This document shows, in pieces, positions 17,660 to 26,437 of a DNA stretch of 31,327 nucleotides. Made by a program: the position numbers and the translations under genes. The DNA is from Gammaproteobacteria bacterium UBA1119 (lineage in GTDB: Bacteria > Pseudomonadota > Gammaproteobacteria > Pseudomonadales > Azotimanducaceae), in contig DCBA01000065.1 in NCBI GenBank assembly GCA_002313255.1, forward strand, positions 6,102-37,428, given 5' to 3'. A model generated the notes under the pieces. The model did no database searches. It had not been told where the DNA came from and saw nothing but the letters and a program-made list of their open reading frames with translations. How positions within the stretch are numbered: position 1 is the stretch's first letter; every line of letters begins with the position of its first letter.

Positions 17660-18261
17660 AATCGATTGTATTTGCGGCTTGCGCCATTCCATTAATGTTG
17701 ATGGGTTGGGATGTAGCAATTGAAATTCGATCGCCTGGGAGCGTCTTCGGCGCCGATCCAGCCGAGGCGATCGTTGTCCTCTTGGGGACTTGGACCATCC
17801 GGTTACTGCTAGTTACGTTGTCGATCTCAACCGTCGCTCGGATCTTCAAGCGCCCGAGGATAGTGACGCTTCGTCGAACGGTCGGTTTGTGGACGTTTGT
17901 GTATGCTTGTATCCACTTTACGGCGTACTTCACGCTGCTTGCTGAGTTTAGTATTTCTGCTTGGCTAGAGGATTTTTCAGAAAGGACGTATATCACGGCG
18001 GGCATGGCAGCTCTGATGTTGTTGATCCCGCTTGCTGTTACGTCGACGCGAAATTGGCAACGTCGTCTGGGACTCCGTTGGAGGAAGTTACACACTCTGA
18101 TCTATCCAGCAGCGATGGCGGCGTTGTTGCATGTCCTGTGGGCTGCTAAGGCCAGCTTTCTGGATGTTTTTATATACGGCCTTGCTCTTGCGATACTGTT
18201 TGGAGAGAGGATTGTGGTTAGAATCCGCCGACGCGCGGGTAGGGGTGCCATCAGCCGCTAA
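17656..18261 (+). CDS. msrQ: Membrane haem subunit of methionine sulfoxide reductase
   Basis: MsrQ (YedZ) is an inner-membrane haem b protein that passes electrons from the quinone pool or cytoplasmic flavin to MsrP. The 201 residues form about six membrane segments. Candidate haem-ligand histidines are H87 (CIHFTAYF), H146 (WRKLHTLIY) and H159 (ALLHVLW), all in family positions. A loop GVFGADP-like segment, here SVFGADPAEAI, is also conserved. The start is a TTG overlapping the msrP stop (TTGA). It ends five bases before a small membrane protein gene. Confidence 0.93.
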   Translation: MKSIVFAACAIPLMLMGWDVAIEIRSPGSVFGADPAEAIVVLLGTWTIRLLLVTLSISTVARIFKRPRIVTLRRTVGLWTFVYACIHFTAYFTLLAEFSISAWLEDFSERTYITAGMAALMLLIPLAVTSTRNWQRRLGLRWRKLHTLIYPAAMAALLHVLWAAKASFLDVFIYGLALAILFGERIVVRIRRRAGRGAISR

Positions 18262-18266
18262 ATATT

Positions 18267-18515
18267 ATGAACTCAAATAGTTATTGGCGCGATAACCTTC
18301 GCCTCATAGGGATCTGTCTGATCGTATGGTTTACGTGTTCCTACGGTTTTGGCGTGCTCTTGGTTGACGAATTAAATCGGATTCAATTCGCAGGATTCAA
18401 GCTTGGCTTCTGGTTCGCTCAGCAAGGGAGCATCTACGTATTTCTGGTATTGATTTTCTTTTACGCCCACCGCATGGCAACGATTGACAAAAAACACGAT
18501 GTGGACGAGGACTGA
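18267..18515 (+). CDS. DUF4212 family small subunit of a sodium:solute symporter
   Basis: This is an 82-residue protein with two membrane segments (about residues 11-33 and 47-67) and the motif FAGFKLGFWFAQQGSIYVF, characteristic of the small partner found beside VC_2705-type sodium:solute symporters. Its stop codon shares one base with the start of the large symporter gene (TGATG), so the two are made together. The small subunit's role is not known; an accessory role in folding or transport is usually assumed. Confidence 0.9.
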   Translation: MNSNSYWRDNLRLIGICLIVWFTCSYGFGVLLVDELNRIQFAGFKLGFWFAQQGSIYVFLVLIFFYAHRMATIDKKHDVDED

Positions 18516-20260
18516 TGGACCTTCAGACACTGACCTACATTGTCGTTGGAGCAACGTTTGCGCTCTACATTGCGATTGCATTTAAGTCCAAAGCCCGAAG
18601 CACAAGCGACTTCTATGTTGCGGGAAAGAACGTACACCCCATTGTAAATGGCATGGCGACAGCGGCGGATTGGATGTCCGCGGCATCGTTTCTGTCAATG
18701 GCGGGATTGATTGCATTTCTCGGATACGACGGATCGGTGTACTTGATGGGTTGGACGGGCGGATACGTACTCTTAGCCCTCCTGTTAGCCCCCTATCTAC
18801 GTAAGTTCGGTAAGTTTACGGTCCCCGAGTTCATTGGGGATCGGTACTATTCACAAACGGCTCGAGTCGTGGCTGTGATCTGTTTGATTGTCATTTCGTT
18901 TACCTACGTTGCGGGACAAATGCGTGGTGTGGGCATTGTCTTTTCCCGATTTCTAAGTATCCCGATCGAATTGGGACTTATCGTTGGCATGGGGATTGTG
19001 TTCTTGTATGCAGTGCTTGGCGGCATGAAAGGCATTACCTACACCCAGGTCGCACAATACTGTGTACTGATATTTGCCTACACGCTGCCGGCGGTATTCA
19101 TCTCGTTCCAAGTCACGGGCAATCCGATTCCTCAGCTAGCATTTGGTAGTGAAGTCGCGCCCGGTATAAGTTTGTTAGAAAAGTTAGATCAGATTGTCAC
19201 GGATCTTGGCTTCGCTGAGTATACGTCCGGTACAAAAAGCACGGTCGACGTGTTCTTTATTACGTTGGCGCTCATGGTTGGGACGGCTGGGCTGCCGCAC
19301 GTGTTGGTTCGATTCTTCACGGTGCCGAAGGTGCGAGACGCTCGTGCGTCAGCGGCGTGGGCGCTTCTTTTTATTGCGGTTCTCTATACCACCGCACCCT
19401 CCGTAGGCGCGCTTGCGCGCCTGAACCTGACGACGACGATACAGCAAGCCCCAGTGGGTGGTGAAAACGCAAACATGGTGTATGCCGAGCGCCCGGGGTG
19501 GTTTCGAACGTGGGAGGATACGGGATTGTTGCGGGTCAACGATCTCAACGGCGACGGTAAAGTCCAGTATTACAACGATACGGATCCCGATTTTGCACCT
19601 CGCGCAAAAGCGATGGGTTGGAAAGGTAATGAGTTGACCATTGATCGGGACATCATTGTTCTAGCCAATCCAGAGATTGCAGGGTTACCAGATTGGGTTA
19701 TCGCGTTCGTGGCCGCAGGAGGAATCGCCGCCGCGCTATCGACTGCGGCCGGGTTGTTATTGGTCATTTCCGCTGCGGTATCCCACGACCTCGCAAAGAG
19801 TGTGTTTGCACGGAACCTTTCGGATCGTGCGGAATTGCGTGTCGGGCGAATTAGTGCGGGTGTTGCGATTCTTTTGGCGGGGTATTTGGGTTACAACCCA
19901 CCGGGATTTGTGGCCCAGGTGGTGGCGCTTGCCTTCGGTCTAGCAGCGGCCTCGCTGTTTCCGGCAATTCTTCTCGGGATATTCAGTATGCGGGTGAATC
20001 GAGAAGGAGCGATCGCGGGGATGCTGACTGGGCTCTTGTTTACGATGGGGTACATTGTTTATTTCAAGGGTATATTCATCGAGCCCTTGGCCGAGAATAT
20101 CCCTGCTAATTGGCTGTTTGGAATTTCTCCGGAAGGGATAGGTGCCGTGGGAATGATTCTCAATTTTACGGTTTCGCTAGTCGTTAGTGCCGCGACAAAA
20201 AAACCGCCCGAGGGCGTTCGTTTAATGGTCCAAAGCATCAGGGTGCCGCGATCAAACTAG
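18515..20260 (+). CDS. Sodium:solute symporter, large subunit (ActP-like)
   Basis: This 581-residue member of the sodium:solute symporter family resembles acetate permeases; the pairing with a DUF4212 protein places it in the VC_2705 subgroup. Early conserved stretches are SDFYVAGKNVHPIVNGMATAAD and SAASFLSMAGLIAF (about residues 31-68), with QMRGVG near 135. About 13 membrane segments are predicted. A soluble loop between segments (about residues 305-375) contains DLNGDGKVQYYN (343-354), laid out like an EF-hand calcium loop but with Asn at the last position. The substrate is probably a short organic acid; this is inferred from the family. Confidence 0.9.
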   Translation: MDLQTLTYIVVGATFALYIAIAFKSKARSTSDFYVAGKNVHPIVNGMATAADWMSAASFLSMAGLIAFLGYDGSVYLMGWTGGYVLLALLLAPYLRKFGKFTVPEFIGDRYYSQTARVVAVICLIVISFTYVAGQMRGVGIVFSRFLSIPIELGLIVGMGIVFLYAVLGGMKGITYTQVAQYCVLIFAYTLPAVFISFQVTGNPIPQLAFGSEVAPGISLLEKLDQIVTDLGFAEYTSGTKSTVDVFFITLALMVGTAGLPHVLVRFFTVPKVRDARASAAWALLFIAVLYTTAPSVGALARLNLTTTIQQAPVGGENANMVYAERPGWFRTWEDTGLLRVNDLNGDGKVQYYNDTDPDFAPRAKAMGWKGNELTIDRDIIVLANPEIAGLPDWVIAFVAAGGIAAALSTAAGLLLVISAAVSHDLAKSVFARNLSDRAELRVGRISAGVAILLAGYLGYNPPGFVAQVVALAFGLAAASLFPAILLGIFSMRVNREGAIAGMLTGLLFTMGYIVYFKGIFIEPLAENIPANWLFGISPEGIGAVGMILNFTVSLVVSAATKKPPEGVRLMVQSIRVPRSN

Positions 20261-20301
20261 CCGCAGAAAAGTGTACGGTTTGCCGTCCCGGCAATCCCCG
20301 C

Positions 20302-20589
20302 ATGGATCCTCGGGAAAGCATCGACTTGTTAGAAAGTCTACCGAATTGGGAAATTGGCACTGAGTCAGAAGTGCCTATGTTGCGTCGTCTATACCGGTTT
20401 GACGATTTCACCCAAGCTCTTGCGTTCACGAATCAAGTTGCAGCGCTTGCCGAGGCTGAAGACCACCATCCGCGCATTGTTTTGGAGTGGGGGTCTGTTC
20501 AAGTCAGCTGGTGGACACATGTTGTTAGAGGCTTGCACTACAACGATTTCATTATGGCTGCACGTTGCGAGGATGAATTTAGAAGATGA
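20302..20589 (+). CDS. phhB: Pterin-4a-carbinolamine dehydratase
   Basis: The enzyme dehydrates 4a-hydroxytetrahydrobiopterin, recycling the cofactor of phenylalanine hydroxylase. The active-site segment AEAEDHHPRIVLEWGSVQVSWW is split here as AEDHHPRIVLEWG plus VQVSWWTH, with the two catalytic histidines, and LHYNDFIMAA closes the fold. From the ATG the product has 95 residues. The frame extends upstream without a stop to 20188 and encodes KCTVCRPGNP directly before the ATG, matching the KCEACR-type N terminus of gammaproteobacterial PhhB. No ATG, GTG, TTG or CTG is available there, and no ribosome site precedes the ATG. An ATC at 20251, with AGGGTG upstream, is a possible non-standard start. 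No phenylalanine hydroxylase gene is in the window. Confidence 0.88.
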   Translation: MDPRESIDLLESLPNWEIGTESEVPMLRRLYRFDDFTQALAFTNQVAALAEAEDHHPRIVLEWGSVQVSWWTHVVRGLHYNDFIMAARCEDEFRR

Positions 20590-20646
20590 ATACTTGCCCG
20601 TATCCTGTTAGTTTCGATCGCTTGGGGTAGGAAAGGGACACTTATT

Positions 20647-20844
20647 TTGGCTCGAAATAGTAAAGCGCCGACGGCGGCTTCGATTAATAAATCACGCGAG
20701 GCAATTCAACGTGACATCGATGCGTTTCTCGCGTCTGGCAAGAAAATCGAACAGATTCCGGCCGGCGTCAGCGGTCAAGACAACTTCAAGGGTAGTAAGC
20801 ACATCGTCATCTCGAGGCGTCCAAAGCAGGCACCACAACGTTAA
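20647..20844 (+). CDS. Small hypothetical protein, SutA-like motif
   Basis: The 65-residue basic protein begins at a TTG with a strong AGGAAAGGGA ribosome site eight bases upstream, which supports it being translated. It contains REAIQRDIDAFLASGKKIEQI, resembling the conserved patch of SutA-like small RNA-polymerase-binding proteins of Pseudomonas (AMEEFLSRGGKVQEI pattern), but it lacks the long acidic N-terminal tail of SutA and ends in a basic tail. I do not assign a function. It is followed by two hairpins. Confidence 0.6.
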   Translation: MARNSKAPTAASINKSREAIQRDIDAFLASGKKIEQIPAGVSGQDNFKGSKHIVISRRPKQAPQR

Positions 20845-20852
20845 TTCTTTAG

Positions 20853-20902
20853 GGGGGTGTAAAGACTCCCGCGAAAAGTGAACCGCGCTTGTTTACGCGG
20901 TT
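20853..20902 (+). terminator. Two tandem hairpins after the small ORF
   Basis: GGGGGT (20853-20858) pairs with ACTCCC (20865-20870), with one G-T pair and a six-base loop. AACCGCG (20881-20887) pairs perfectly with CGCGGTT (20896-20902) around an eight-base loop. They separate the small ORF from the next gene and could end transcription, though neither has a long T run. A regulatory RNA element is an alternative. Confidence 0.45.
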
Positions 20903-20974
20903 TGCGCTACCGACGTTCGGGTCGTAGCTTCGATCGTGCGTTACAATTGCCGCTCTCATTTCGGATCTCGTCTA

Positions 20975-21529
20975 ATGGTTGCAGTGCCCTTGGAATACCT
21001 CCGTGGTTTGGGTATTGATGTTTGGGTGCCCAAGCAAACGGTTGGGAATACTGCAGAAAGTTGCGCTGTGCTGGTCGGGGGAGACCCCAAAATTCCGCCG
21101 TTGGGAAACGAGGCGATGCCGTTATCGAGCGGATCCACGGTGGGACCTCGTTTCACCATTCGAGGGTTTCGACTCGAACGAGTGTTGGGCCTGGTGGCGG
21201 AGGAGGCATTTTCCGACATGTCGTTGATACTTGATATTGCCAGGGCGATAAACGGTTTCAAATCTGTTAAGGCAGACGAATTTGTCTTCGTTTGGCCACA
21301 GGTCGAAGGATCTGAAACTTCGTGGGATGACGCCATTAATGCGTTTAACGCGTTCTGTAGGTTGCAGATTGGACCCGAGGATGTTGTTTTGGCGGTGGGT
21401 CGAGGCTTGGTGCGACTAATGGCTCCGGAAAATTTGTCGAAGCAACAGGTCATTGCGCTAGATGGGGCGCCGCGCGACGGATCGGCGAAGTACGAGCTAT
21501 GGCAGCAGATCCGAGTCTTGGTGCGATAA
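20975..21529 (+). CDS. HolD-like protein (possible DNA polymerase III psi subunit)
   Basis: Psi joins the clamp loader to the chi subunit and single-strand binding protein. The evidence is pattern and context: an N-terminal YLRGLGIDVWVPK resembles the LQQLGITQW start of E. coli HolD, the C-terminal [13 protein letters not shown] resembles its RAALWQQI end, and the gene directly precedes and overlaps rimI, as holD does in E. coli. The protein, 184 residues from the ATG at 20975, is longer than E. coli HolD (137). A GTG at 20936 is in frame; TACAAT at 20942-20947 looks like a -10 box and favours the later start. The family is poorly conserved, so confidence is moderate. Confidence 0.55.
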   Translation: MVAVPLEYLRGLGIDVWVPKQTVGNTAESCAVLVGGDPKIPPLGNEAMPLSSGSTVGPRFTIRGFRLERVLGLVAEEAFSDMSLILDIARAINGFKSVKADEFVFVWPQVEGSETSWDDAINAFNAFCRLQIGPEDVVLAVGRGLVRLMAPENLSKQQVIALDGAPRDGSAKYELWQQIRVLVR

Positions 21530-21987
21530 GGTTTCGCGCGATGGGCCGTCTTGATCTCGATACCGTCGTGAAGATCGAGACTGAATCCTATGAATTTCCG
21601 TGGTTGCGAAGAACGTTTGACGACTGCTTGACGGCTTCTTACGAATGTTGGATTGGAGAGCTTCTGGGTCGTGAAGAGCCGGACGAGATCATGGGATATG
21701 GAATTCTGCATGTAAGTGCTAATGAGGCCTATTTGTTGAATATATGCGTGAAGAAGCAATCTCAGGGATGTGGTTTTGGACGCGATATCGTTGATTATTT
21801 GATTGATCGTGCAAAAGCTAAACGAGCCAAAACAATGTTCTTAGAAGTTCGCCCGTTGAACGCGGTCGCGCGGGAGCTATACGATTCGGTTGGGTTTCGC
21901 CAGATCGGAATTCGAAAGGGTTATTATCCGGCGCTTGAGGGACGAGAGGACGGACTTGTACTCGCATTGTCGCTTGATGGCGAATAA
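21499..21987 (+). CDS. rimI: Ribosomal protein S18-alanine N-acetyltransferase
   Basis: RimI acetylates the N-terminal alanine of ribosomal protein S18. It is a GNAT-fold protein: [18 protein letters not shown] forms the first strand and helix, [22 protein letters not shown] carries the acetyl-CoA pyrophosphate loop (Q/R-x2-G-x-G/A), and [19 protein letters not shown] and [19 protein letters not shown] are the RimI-type C terminus. The ATG at 21499 overlaps the upstream gene by 31 bases; the next ATG (21541) would delete the first strand. 162 residues, slightly longer than E. coli RimI. Confidence 0.93.
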   Translation: MAADPSLGAIRFRAMGRLDLDTVVKIETESYEFPWLRRTFDDCLTASYECWIGELLGREEPDEIMGYGILHVSANEAYLLNICVKKQSQGCGFGRDIVDYLIDRAKAKRAKTMFLEVRPLNAVARELYDSVGFRQIGIRKGYYPALEGREDGLVLALSLDGE

Positions 21988-22061
21988 AACTTGAACGTCA
22001 TGTTCAGAGCATCCGACAAGCCACGTCGATCCTTTTCGCAGAGCGTCTTTTCCACGTCGCG

Positions 22062-23651
22062 ATGAACAGTCAAGACGGTCATTACCGGCGTAGAACGTTC
22101 GCCATCATCTCGCACCCGGACGCGGGCAAAACCACGGTAACTGAGAAGCTATTGTTACTAGGTGACGCCATTCAGATGGCCGGCACCATCAAATCACGCA
22201 AGTCGGATCGGCATGCCCGTTCAGACTGGATGGCAATGGAACAGGAGCGCGGCATTTCAGTGACGACGTCTGTGATGCAGTTCAATTACGGCGACAGAAT
22301 CGTCAATCTCCTAGATACACCCGGACACTCGGACTTTTCGGAAGATACGTATCGCACGCTTACCGCGGTTGATTCGGCACTGATGGTGATCGATGGAGCC
22401 AAAGGGGTTGAGCCCCGAACCATTAAACTATTAGAGGTTTGTCGTTTACGCGACACACCGATACTCACCTTTATTAATAAGCTCGATCGTGCGATCCGCG
22501 ATCCGATCGAACTGATGGACGAGATTGAGGATGTACTGCAGATTGAGTGCGCACCGATTACCTGGCCGGTGGGAATGGGCCGCGATTTTCGGGGGTGTTA
22601 CCACCTCCTCGAAGATCGTTTTGACTGCTACGAAAGGGGGCATGGGGATCGGGTCCACGAATACGCCACCATACCGGGGTTGAACTCAACAGCGGCAAAG
22701 GACTGGCTCGGTGATGAGTACGAACCGTTCGCGGAACAAATAGAGTTGGTCAAGGGCGCAAGTCACGAATTCGATTTACAGGATTTCTTGGATGGACGAC
22801 GCTCGCCGGTATTCTTTGGTACGGCGCTTGGCAACTACGGCGTTCGAGATATGTTGGACATGTTCATCGATATTGGCCCAACGCCTGGCCCCCGCCCGGC
22901 TGACACGCGCACGGTCGAACCGTCGGAGGACAAGTTCACGGGATTTGTATTCAAGATTCAGGCCAACATGGACCCTCGTCATCGAGATCGAATTGCATTT
23001 ATGCGGGTTTGCTCCGGTCGCTACCAGCACGGCATGCGCATGAACCATGTGCGATTAGGACGCGAAACAAAGATCACGGACGCCGTCACATTTATGGCGG
23101 GCGATCGCGTAAAAGTTGCCGAAGCATACGCCGGAGACATTATTGGTCTCCACAACCACGGGTCGATTCAGATTGGCGACTCATTCAGCGAGGGGGAACC
23201 GATCGTTTTTCAGGGGATCCCCAATTTTGCTCCAGAGCTGTTTCGTCGAGTTAGGGTGCGGGATCCATTAAAGTCGAAGCAGCTAGAAAAGGGGATTCGC
23301 GAGCTTTCTGAAGAAGGGGCGACGCAAGCCTTTATGCCTCTGTCGGGAAATGACATCGTTGTTGGCGCTGTAGGTTCGTTGCAGTTCGATTTGGTGGCGT
23401 ACCGGTTGCGAGAAGAATACCGCGCGGACTGCCTATACGATCAGAGTTCCGTATATACAGCACGGTGGGTCATTTGTGAGGACGAGAGCAAACTCACTGA
23501 ATTTCGCGCGAAGAACTCAGATCAACTGGCCCTCGATGGTGGCGGATTCCTCACGTTTCTCGCCAGGTCTAGGGCTAACCTCGAGTTAGTTCAAGAACGA
23601 TGGCCTGACGTCCACTTTTTATCGACTCGCGAGCATGGAGCGAAAGCGTAA
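22062..23651 (+). CDS. prfC: Peptide chain release factor 3
   Basis: RF3 is a GTPase that removes RF1 or RF2 from the ribosome after termination. G motifs are clear: SHPDAGKTT (G1, about residues 17-25), [10 protein letters not shown] (G2), DTPGHSDF (G3) and NKLD (G4). The order of G domain, beta-barrel domain (with [16 protein letters not shown], an RF3 signature) and C-terminal domain is normal, as is the length of 529. It lies 74 bases downstream of rimI and may belong to the same transcript. Confidence 0.97.
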   Translation: MNSQDGHYRRRTFAIISHPDAGKTTVTEKLLLLGDAIQMAGTIKSRKSDRHARSDWMAMEQERGISVTTSVMQFNYGDRIVNLLDTPGHSDFSEDTYRTLTAVDSALMVIDGAKGVEPRTIKLLEVCRLRDTPILTFINKLDRAIRDPIELMDEIEDVLQIECAPITWPVGMGRDFRGCYHLLEDRFDCYERGHGDRVHEYATIPGLNSTAAKDWLGDEYEPFAEQIELVKGASHEFDLQDFLDGRRSPVFFGTALGNYGVRDMLDMFIDIGPTPGPRPADTRTVEPSEDKFTGFVFKIQANMDPRHRDRIAFMRVCSGRYQHGMRMNHVRLGRETKITDAVTFMAGDRVKVAEAYAGDIIGLHNHGSIQIGDSFSEGEPIVFQGIPNFAPELFRRVRVRDPLKSKQLEKGIRELSEEGATQAFMPLSGNDIVVGAVGSLQFDLVAYRLREEYRADCLYDQSSVYTARWVICEDESKLTEFRAKNSDQLALDGGGFLTFLARSRANLELVQERWPDVHFLSTREHGAKA

Positions 23652-23725
23652 ACCTCGGATGCTTACTGTTGGCGGCGAGCGTAGGCTCCTATGATCTTTA
23701 TTAAAACGACAGGATTGTTGTTCGA

Positions 23726-24499
23726 TTGATTAACCTACCATTCGCGCCCGAGCTAGCTTCGTTTATTGACCGTCCGCAAGATGCTGTCGAGGGTGCTTTG
23801 ATAGTTGCCTGTATCATCGATAAGGACGCTGACGTAAATTGGGCACGTCACGAATTGGATCGGCTTGCGGTAGAGATTGGGTCGGGAGGTGCTGGCCACA
23901 TTTGCGATGAACTGCGACGGTTGGGCTTTCAAGGGGCGAGTCGAAACTATTACGCCGTTGGCAATAGCCGTCTGGACACCGTGTTGCATTCGAAGCGCGG
24001 GATTCCCGTCTCTCTTGCCATGGTTATCGCAGGTGTCGCTCATCGGCTGGGGCTGCCAACGGAGGGGATTAATTTTCCAAGACGTTTCTTGCTTACGGTC
24101 GCTGGTGATTTGGTGGATCCATTTGAACTGAAAGTCACCTCGATCGAAGCTTCGAGGGAATGGTTGACCGACAACAATCTAGACCCCAAGCAGGCATTCG
24201 CGGTTGCTAGCCCGATCGATATCGTGCTTCGAATGCTTAACAATGTACGGTCGATTTTGCAGTCGTCTGGCGATTACTTAAGGGCGCTTGAACTCTCGGA
24301 TTATCAGCTGATGCTGGTTCCCGAACACTATGGACTCTACATTGAGCGGGCAGACGTATGGATGCATTTTGGTGATCGAGATATGGTGTTACGTGAGCTG
24401 AACAGTGCATTAGACAACGCTCCCTCAAGTGCCATCGCCGAGCGTATCGGCGACCGTATCAAAGATATTCGGAATGTGCCGTCAAGTGATCTGAATTAA
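23726..24499 (+). CDS. SirB1 family protein (transglutaminase-like with TPR-like tail)
   Basis: The 257-residue protein contains NYYAVGNSRLDTVLHSKRGIPVSLAMVIAGVAHRLGL-type sequence followed by EGINFPRRFLLTV and VDPFE, the conserved core of the SirB1/YchA family, related to transglutaminases. The C-terminal third has helical repeats (LRALELSDYQLMLVPEHYGLYIERADVW) resembling TPR units. In this family the function is unknown; the usual PGHFL motif reads PRRFL here, so the histidine expected there is missing. The start is a TTG at 23726 with only a distant AGGA. It converges on fabY with nine bases between them. Confidence 0.85.
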   Translation: MINLPFAPELASFIDRPQDAVEGALIVACIIDKDADVNWARHELDRLAVEIGSGGAGHICDELRRLGFQGASRNYYAVGNSRLDTVLHSKRGIPVSLAMVIAGVAHRLGLPTEGINFPRRFLLTVAGDLVDPFELKVTSIEASREWLTDNNLDPKQAFAVASPIDIVLRMLNNVRSILQSSGDYLRALELSDYQLMLVPEHYGLYIERADVWMHFGDRDMVLRELNSALDNAPSSAIAERIGDRIKDIRNVPSSDLN

Positions 24500-24508
24500 T
24501 TGATACGT

Positions 24509-26362
24509 CTAATCAGTCATGTCCGCAAAGGGATTGGGCATGTTTAGTTCGATCGGTTGCTCAAATCCAGGAATTTGGATTGTCGCATCGTTGAAGTCTA
24601 GATCCTCGCCTTCGAGAACTCCTTCTCCAAATTGGTAGATAGGTGTGGCTTCTCCGTGACACGCCTGTTGATCGTAGTCGCGAGCCTTTTCTCGGACCGA
24701 TTCGTTGCGGCGGGCGTGGGCCAGCAGTTCGTCACGACCGTGCCGTTTTTCCAACATTTTTAAAGTTAAAGTGGGAGATAACGCTAGTCCGGTCGCGTTG
24801 TTACCACCAAACCCTTTCGAATTAATGAAAGCCACGTCAAGTGATTCGGGGGGGCGCTCGATGTGACCCGACCCGATCGTCAAATGACTCGCGTGTACGT
24901 CATCGGCGATGTGGTCAATGGTCGCGATTCCTGGGATGAAACCATATTTCCACGTTCCCAGTGCGCTGGTTAGTTGATCGCCTGACGCCGGTGCAAGCGT
25001 GTGACCGAGGTATGCCTTGACCGCAGCGACGGGCCAATTTGTTATGCCGAAGGTTTTTGCTAATTCGTTCATGATTTCGGACTCGGTCACTCGATTTTGC
25101 GGAGTACCCGTTCCATGGGCGTGGATGTACGAACGTTCTCGCAAACCGTCATCACCAATCAGAGATCGCGCAGTTGCCATCGCTTTGGCCATGGTTACGT
25201 AATTACCTATTCCTGGACTGGGGATGGATTTCTTGAATCCATCGGCGTTGACAAAGACGTCGGGTACCGAGCCATAAATTTCAGCGCCAAGTTCGAGCGC
25301 GAGTTCGTCATCCATCAGGACAACATAGACGGCAGCCTCGGCGAGTGTGAACCCAGCGTTAACTGAAAAGGGCCGACATGCTCTCCGGTTATCGACTTCG
25401 TTAGTTCCGTCGAGTGTCATGAGGGCTTCGTCTTCGGTAAGCGCCCCCATGATTCGATAACCCTCAATAATCTCTGGAGTAATGGGCGCTTCGGCCCCCC
25501 CAACCAACGCCACGCGTCGATGACCACTACGGATATCGTCGATCCCTTGTTTGAGGTTGTAGAGGAACGTCGCACAGGCCCCGATGACGGCACCAGTAGA
25601 GCCCACGCTGCCTAGGATGTACGCGTTGATAAAATCCGTAGGCATTTCGCAAAGCCCGAGCGCTGCTTGCTTGGAGGTCGGGCGTTTTCCCATCATGGGT
25701 GCTTGAAGCATGCCGCCAAGACCGTTTTGGTCTAGTTGCCCCATCGCGCTGCCCGAATACACGGCGAAAGCATCGGGAGGTACTAGGCGACGCAATGTCT
25801 TCCAATCGATGCCTATCGAGTGAACTGCATCGGACGCGCCGTAAACCGTCAGTTGGAGTCCCCGCGGATGATTTCTCGATGGGTAAAGCGCTCCGGGATC
25901 GAATCCAGTCGGCACCTGACCCGCAGAGGTGACCCGTGATGCTCGACGATCTGGCAGTAGCACTTCGGTTCGATTATCAATCGAGACCTCGGCCGTATCG
26001 TCCGACAGTTCTTTGACGCTCCAGTTTTCCGGAACGCGGTCAGGTAGCTGGCGTACTGGTATTACGAATGTGAGCTCGTTCCCCGACGGTCCGGTCAGCG
26101 TAGCCGAACGGTGAAAAAGAATCTCTTCGGGATCGAAGAGGCCGATGCGGCGTACCAATGTGTTGTTCCGAATGTATTTGCGAACGGCGTGGTCGCTAGC
26201 ATCGCCTTCCACTTTCATGATCCCGGCGAGACTACGATAGGTTTCGGCTGCGTCATGTTCGCCGAGTACGTCGATCACGGTGCGTCGGTACGCGTGATGA
26301 AACGACACCCGTCCCGCTGGGTTGATACCACCGAATCCTGCGATAACCGGTAAAGGCGTCAA
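24509..26362 (-). CDS. fabY: Beta-ketoacyl-ACP synthase FabY
   Basis: FabY condenses acetyl-CoA with malonyl-ACP to start fatty-acid synthesis in Pseudomonas aeruginosa, in place of FabH. The Cys-His-His triad is visible: C263 (GACATFLYN), H416 (HAHGTGTP) and H454 (YLGHTLAPASG). The N terminus MTPLPVIAGFGG matches the start of P. aeruginosa FabY, fixing the TTG at 26362 as the start. The 617 residues fit the FabY group, which has a long N-terminal domain (about residues 1-170) absent from FabF. It is the last gene of a leftward set after moaB and a thiolase gene. Confidence 0.9.
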   Translation of the reverse strand: MTPLPVIAGFGGINPAGRVSFHHAYRRTVIDVLGEHDAAETYRSLAGIMKVEGDASDHAVRKYIRNNTLVRRIGLFDPEEILFHRSATLTGPSGNELTFVIPVRQLPDRVPENWSVKELSDDTAEVSIDNRTEVLLPDRRASRVTSAGQVPTGFDPGALYPSRNHPRGLQLTVYGASDAVHSIGIDWKTLRRLVPPDAFAVYSGSAMGQLDQNGLGGMLQAPMMGKRPTSKQAALGLCEMPTDFINAYILGSVGSTGAVIGACATFLYNLKQGIDDIRSGHRRVALVGGAEAPITPEIIEGYRIMGALTEDEALMTLDGTNEVDNRRACRPFSVNAGFTLAEAAVYVVLMDDELALELGAEIYGSVPDVFVNADGFKKSIPSPGIGNYVTMAKAMATARSLIGDDGLRERSYIHAHGTGTPQNRVTESEIMNELAKTFGITNWPVAAVKAYLGHTLAPASGDQLTSALGTWKYGFIPGIATIDHIADDVHASHLTIGSGHIERPPESLDVAFINSKGFGGNNATGLALSPTLTLKMLEKRHGRDELLAHARRNESVREKARDYDQQACHGEATPIYQFGEGVLEGEDLDFNDATIQIPGFEQPIELNMPNPFADMTD

Positions 26363-26437
26363 TTGGTTAGTTGATCTACCCGAGGGTGGTTACAACGTGC
26401 CCATTGTATGTTCTCTGAGTACTGGATGCATGGCCTT

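Noticed and set aside
20956..21759. Long open frame of about 267 codons on the minus strand, opposite the HolD-like and rimI genes
   Set aside because: It is antisense to two genes with recognisable motifs and overlapping starts, has a low-complexity Ser/Thr/Pro-rich translation and no ribosome site.
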